DNA of 64,000 nt from Thermogemmatispora carboxidivorans. Lineage in GTDB: Bacteria; Chloroflexota; Ktedonobacteria; Ktedonobacterales; Ktedonobacteraceae. Positions within the stretch are counted from its first letter, which is position 1. Each line of letters begins with the position of its first letter. The notes under the pieces are model-generated. The model was not told the origin of the DNA. It ran no database searches and saw nothing but the letters and a program-made list of their open reading frames with translations. Below are positions 63,159 to 64,000 of the stretch, one piece after another. The stretch covers positions 4,154,001-4,218,000 of the forward strand of contig NZ_JNIM01000001.1 in assembly GCF_000702505.1 (NCBI RefSeq), given 5' to 3'. Made by a program: the position numbers and the translations under genes.

Positions 63159-64000
63159 ATGGCAACGCTTTCCCCCCAATCGTCTTCTACGCCGAGCGTG
63201 GCCCCAGCCACGGAAGTCAGCCAACACGACGAGCTGCTGCATCGCATCCTGGAGACGCAGTCGGCCCAGCGCCCCCTGAACCAGACCTGGAACGCCATCG
63301 TAACCATCGCCGCCCGCGAGATCATGCGCTACCGGCGAGATAGGGCTTTTCTCGTCTTCTCAGTCATCATGCCCATCCTGCTCGTTCTGGGCCTGGAGGG
63401 GCCGCTGCAGAGCAACTTTGGTCAGGCCGTTGGCTACAGCCTGGTGGCCTTCGCCATCACCGGCATCCTGGCCATGACCCTCTATGAGCACACCCTGCAA
63501 GGCCTCCTCTCGCTGCTGGAGGACCGCGAGAACGACTTCACGCAGGAGCTCCTGATCGCTCCCGTCTCACGCTACGCCCTGATCGTCGGCAAGATCCTGG
63601 GGGCCTCGGTAGTCGCTCTGCTGCAGGGTGTACTCGTCCTGCTCCTGGGCATCTTCTTCTTCCACTTCCCAATCTCGCCCTCGGGCCTGACCCTGCTGGT
63701 GCCCGTGGCACTGCTGACCTGCTTCTCAGGTGGAGCCCTGGGCCTCCTCCTGCTCTCGCTCTTCAACAGCCAGCGCAGTGCCAACCAGGCCATTCCTCTG
63801 CTACTCTTCCCACAGTTCTTTCTGGCAGGCATCTTTATTCCCATGCGTAATCTGCCCTGGTACCTGGACCTGCTCTCGAAGATCACCCCGCTGCGCTACT
63901 CCGTCGACTTGCTACGCAACGTCGTCTACAGTGGGCAGCCCGAGTATAGCAAAGTCGTACTGGAGGGGCCAGCGATCAACCTGGTGGTCGTCTGCGCCCT
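63159..64000 (+). CDS. ABC-2 type permease (DrrB-like), 3' truncated by window end
   Basis: At least 280 residues, open to the end of the window. After a 50-residue polar leader it has the ABC-2 pattern: AIVTIAAREIMRYRRDRAFLVF, then helices including LVLGLEGPLQ and IPLLLFPQFFLAGIFIPMRNLP, the conserved segment before a last periplasmic loop. LLIAPVSRYALIVGKILG is the usual cytoplasmic motif. GAGGAGG is 11 bases before ATG 63159. Partner of the DrrA-type ATPase. Confidence 0.85.
   Translation, partial: MATLSPQSSSTPSVAPATEVSQHDELLHRILETQSAQRPLNQTWNAIVTIAAREIMRYRRDRAFLVFSVIMPILLVLGLEGPLQSNFGQAVGYSLVAFAITGILAMTLYEHTLQGLLSLLEDRENDFTQELLIAPVSRYALIVGKILGASVVALLQGVLVLLLGIFFFHFPISPSGLTLLVPVALLTCFSGGALGLLLLSLFNSQRSANQAIPLLLFPQFFLAGIFIPMRNLPWYLDLLSKITPLRYSVDLLRNVVYSGQPEYSKVVLEGPAINLVVVCA

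Noticed and set aside
1-64000. CRISPR arrays, tRNA/rRNA genes, transposase genes, prophage structural genes
   Set aside because: None recognised; repeats seen are short palindromes or few-copy tandems only.

Overview
The window is about 64 kb of GC-rich bacterial DNA. No rRNA, tRNA, CRISPR array or intact transposon was seen. Several traits suggest Chloroflexota of the Ktedonobacteria type, possibly a Thermogemmatispora relative: large MalT/LuxR regulators with an extra N-terminal domain, many glycoside hydrolases under LacI regulators, a twin-arginine lipoprotein solute-binding protein, a two-gene carotenoid cyclase, and many GTG/TTG starts with strong Shine-Dalgarno sites. This taxonomic placement is inference; there is no marker gene in the window.

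Layout. 1-4.7 kb: a catabolic operon (cupin, SDR, Dabb protein, TcuA-like flavoprotein, aldehyde dehydrogenase). 5.1-7.3 kb: a split lycopene cyclase pair and a divergent MHS-type transporter. 7.9-13.8 kb: a LacI-controlled beta-glycan locus with a large GH-A enzyme, a LacI regulator and an exported GH5 mannanase-like enzyme. 14-17.5 kb: an orphan Dam-like methylase, a small membrane peptide, an XRE-TPR regulator and CutA. 18-23.4 kb: three adjacent genes of unknown function; the middle one appears to be a coiled-coil protein ending in a degenerate AAA+ domain. 23.4-30.9 kb: all on the minus strand, a methyltransferase, a flavin halogenase-like protein, an Asp-box beta-propeller, a GroEL paralogue that has lost ATPase residues, and a membrane protein.

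31-51.5 kb is the functional core: a carbohydrate ABC importer (binding protein, two permeases, three MalK-type ATPases), a LacI regulator, and enzymes of families GH31 (YicI-like alpha-xylosidase), GH42 (beta-galactosidase), GH29 (alpha-L-fucosidase) and GH116 (beta-glucosidase/xylosidase), plus a CobW-type GTPase. Three palindromes of the form TGGGANCGCTCCCA, like the CebR/CelR cellobiose operator, sit at three of its promoter regions. The enzyme set matches the linkages of fucogalacto-xyloglucan, so the region is read as a xyloglucan-oligosaccharide regulon.

51.5-64 kb: mostly small or unknown genes, including a tandem pair of small XRE proteins behind an AT-rich palindromic region, a two-gene unit with a probable bacterial-PH-domain protein, a small membrane protein with a strong intrinsic terminator, a 1171-residue LuxR/MalT regulator, and a DrrA/DrrB-type ABC exporter cut by the window end. 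Two long stretches near 51.5-52.4 kb and 52.7-53.6 kb hold no convincing gene.
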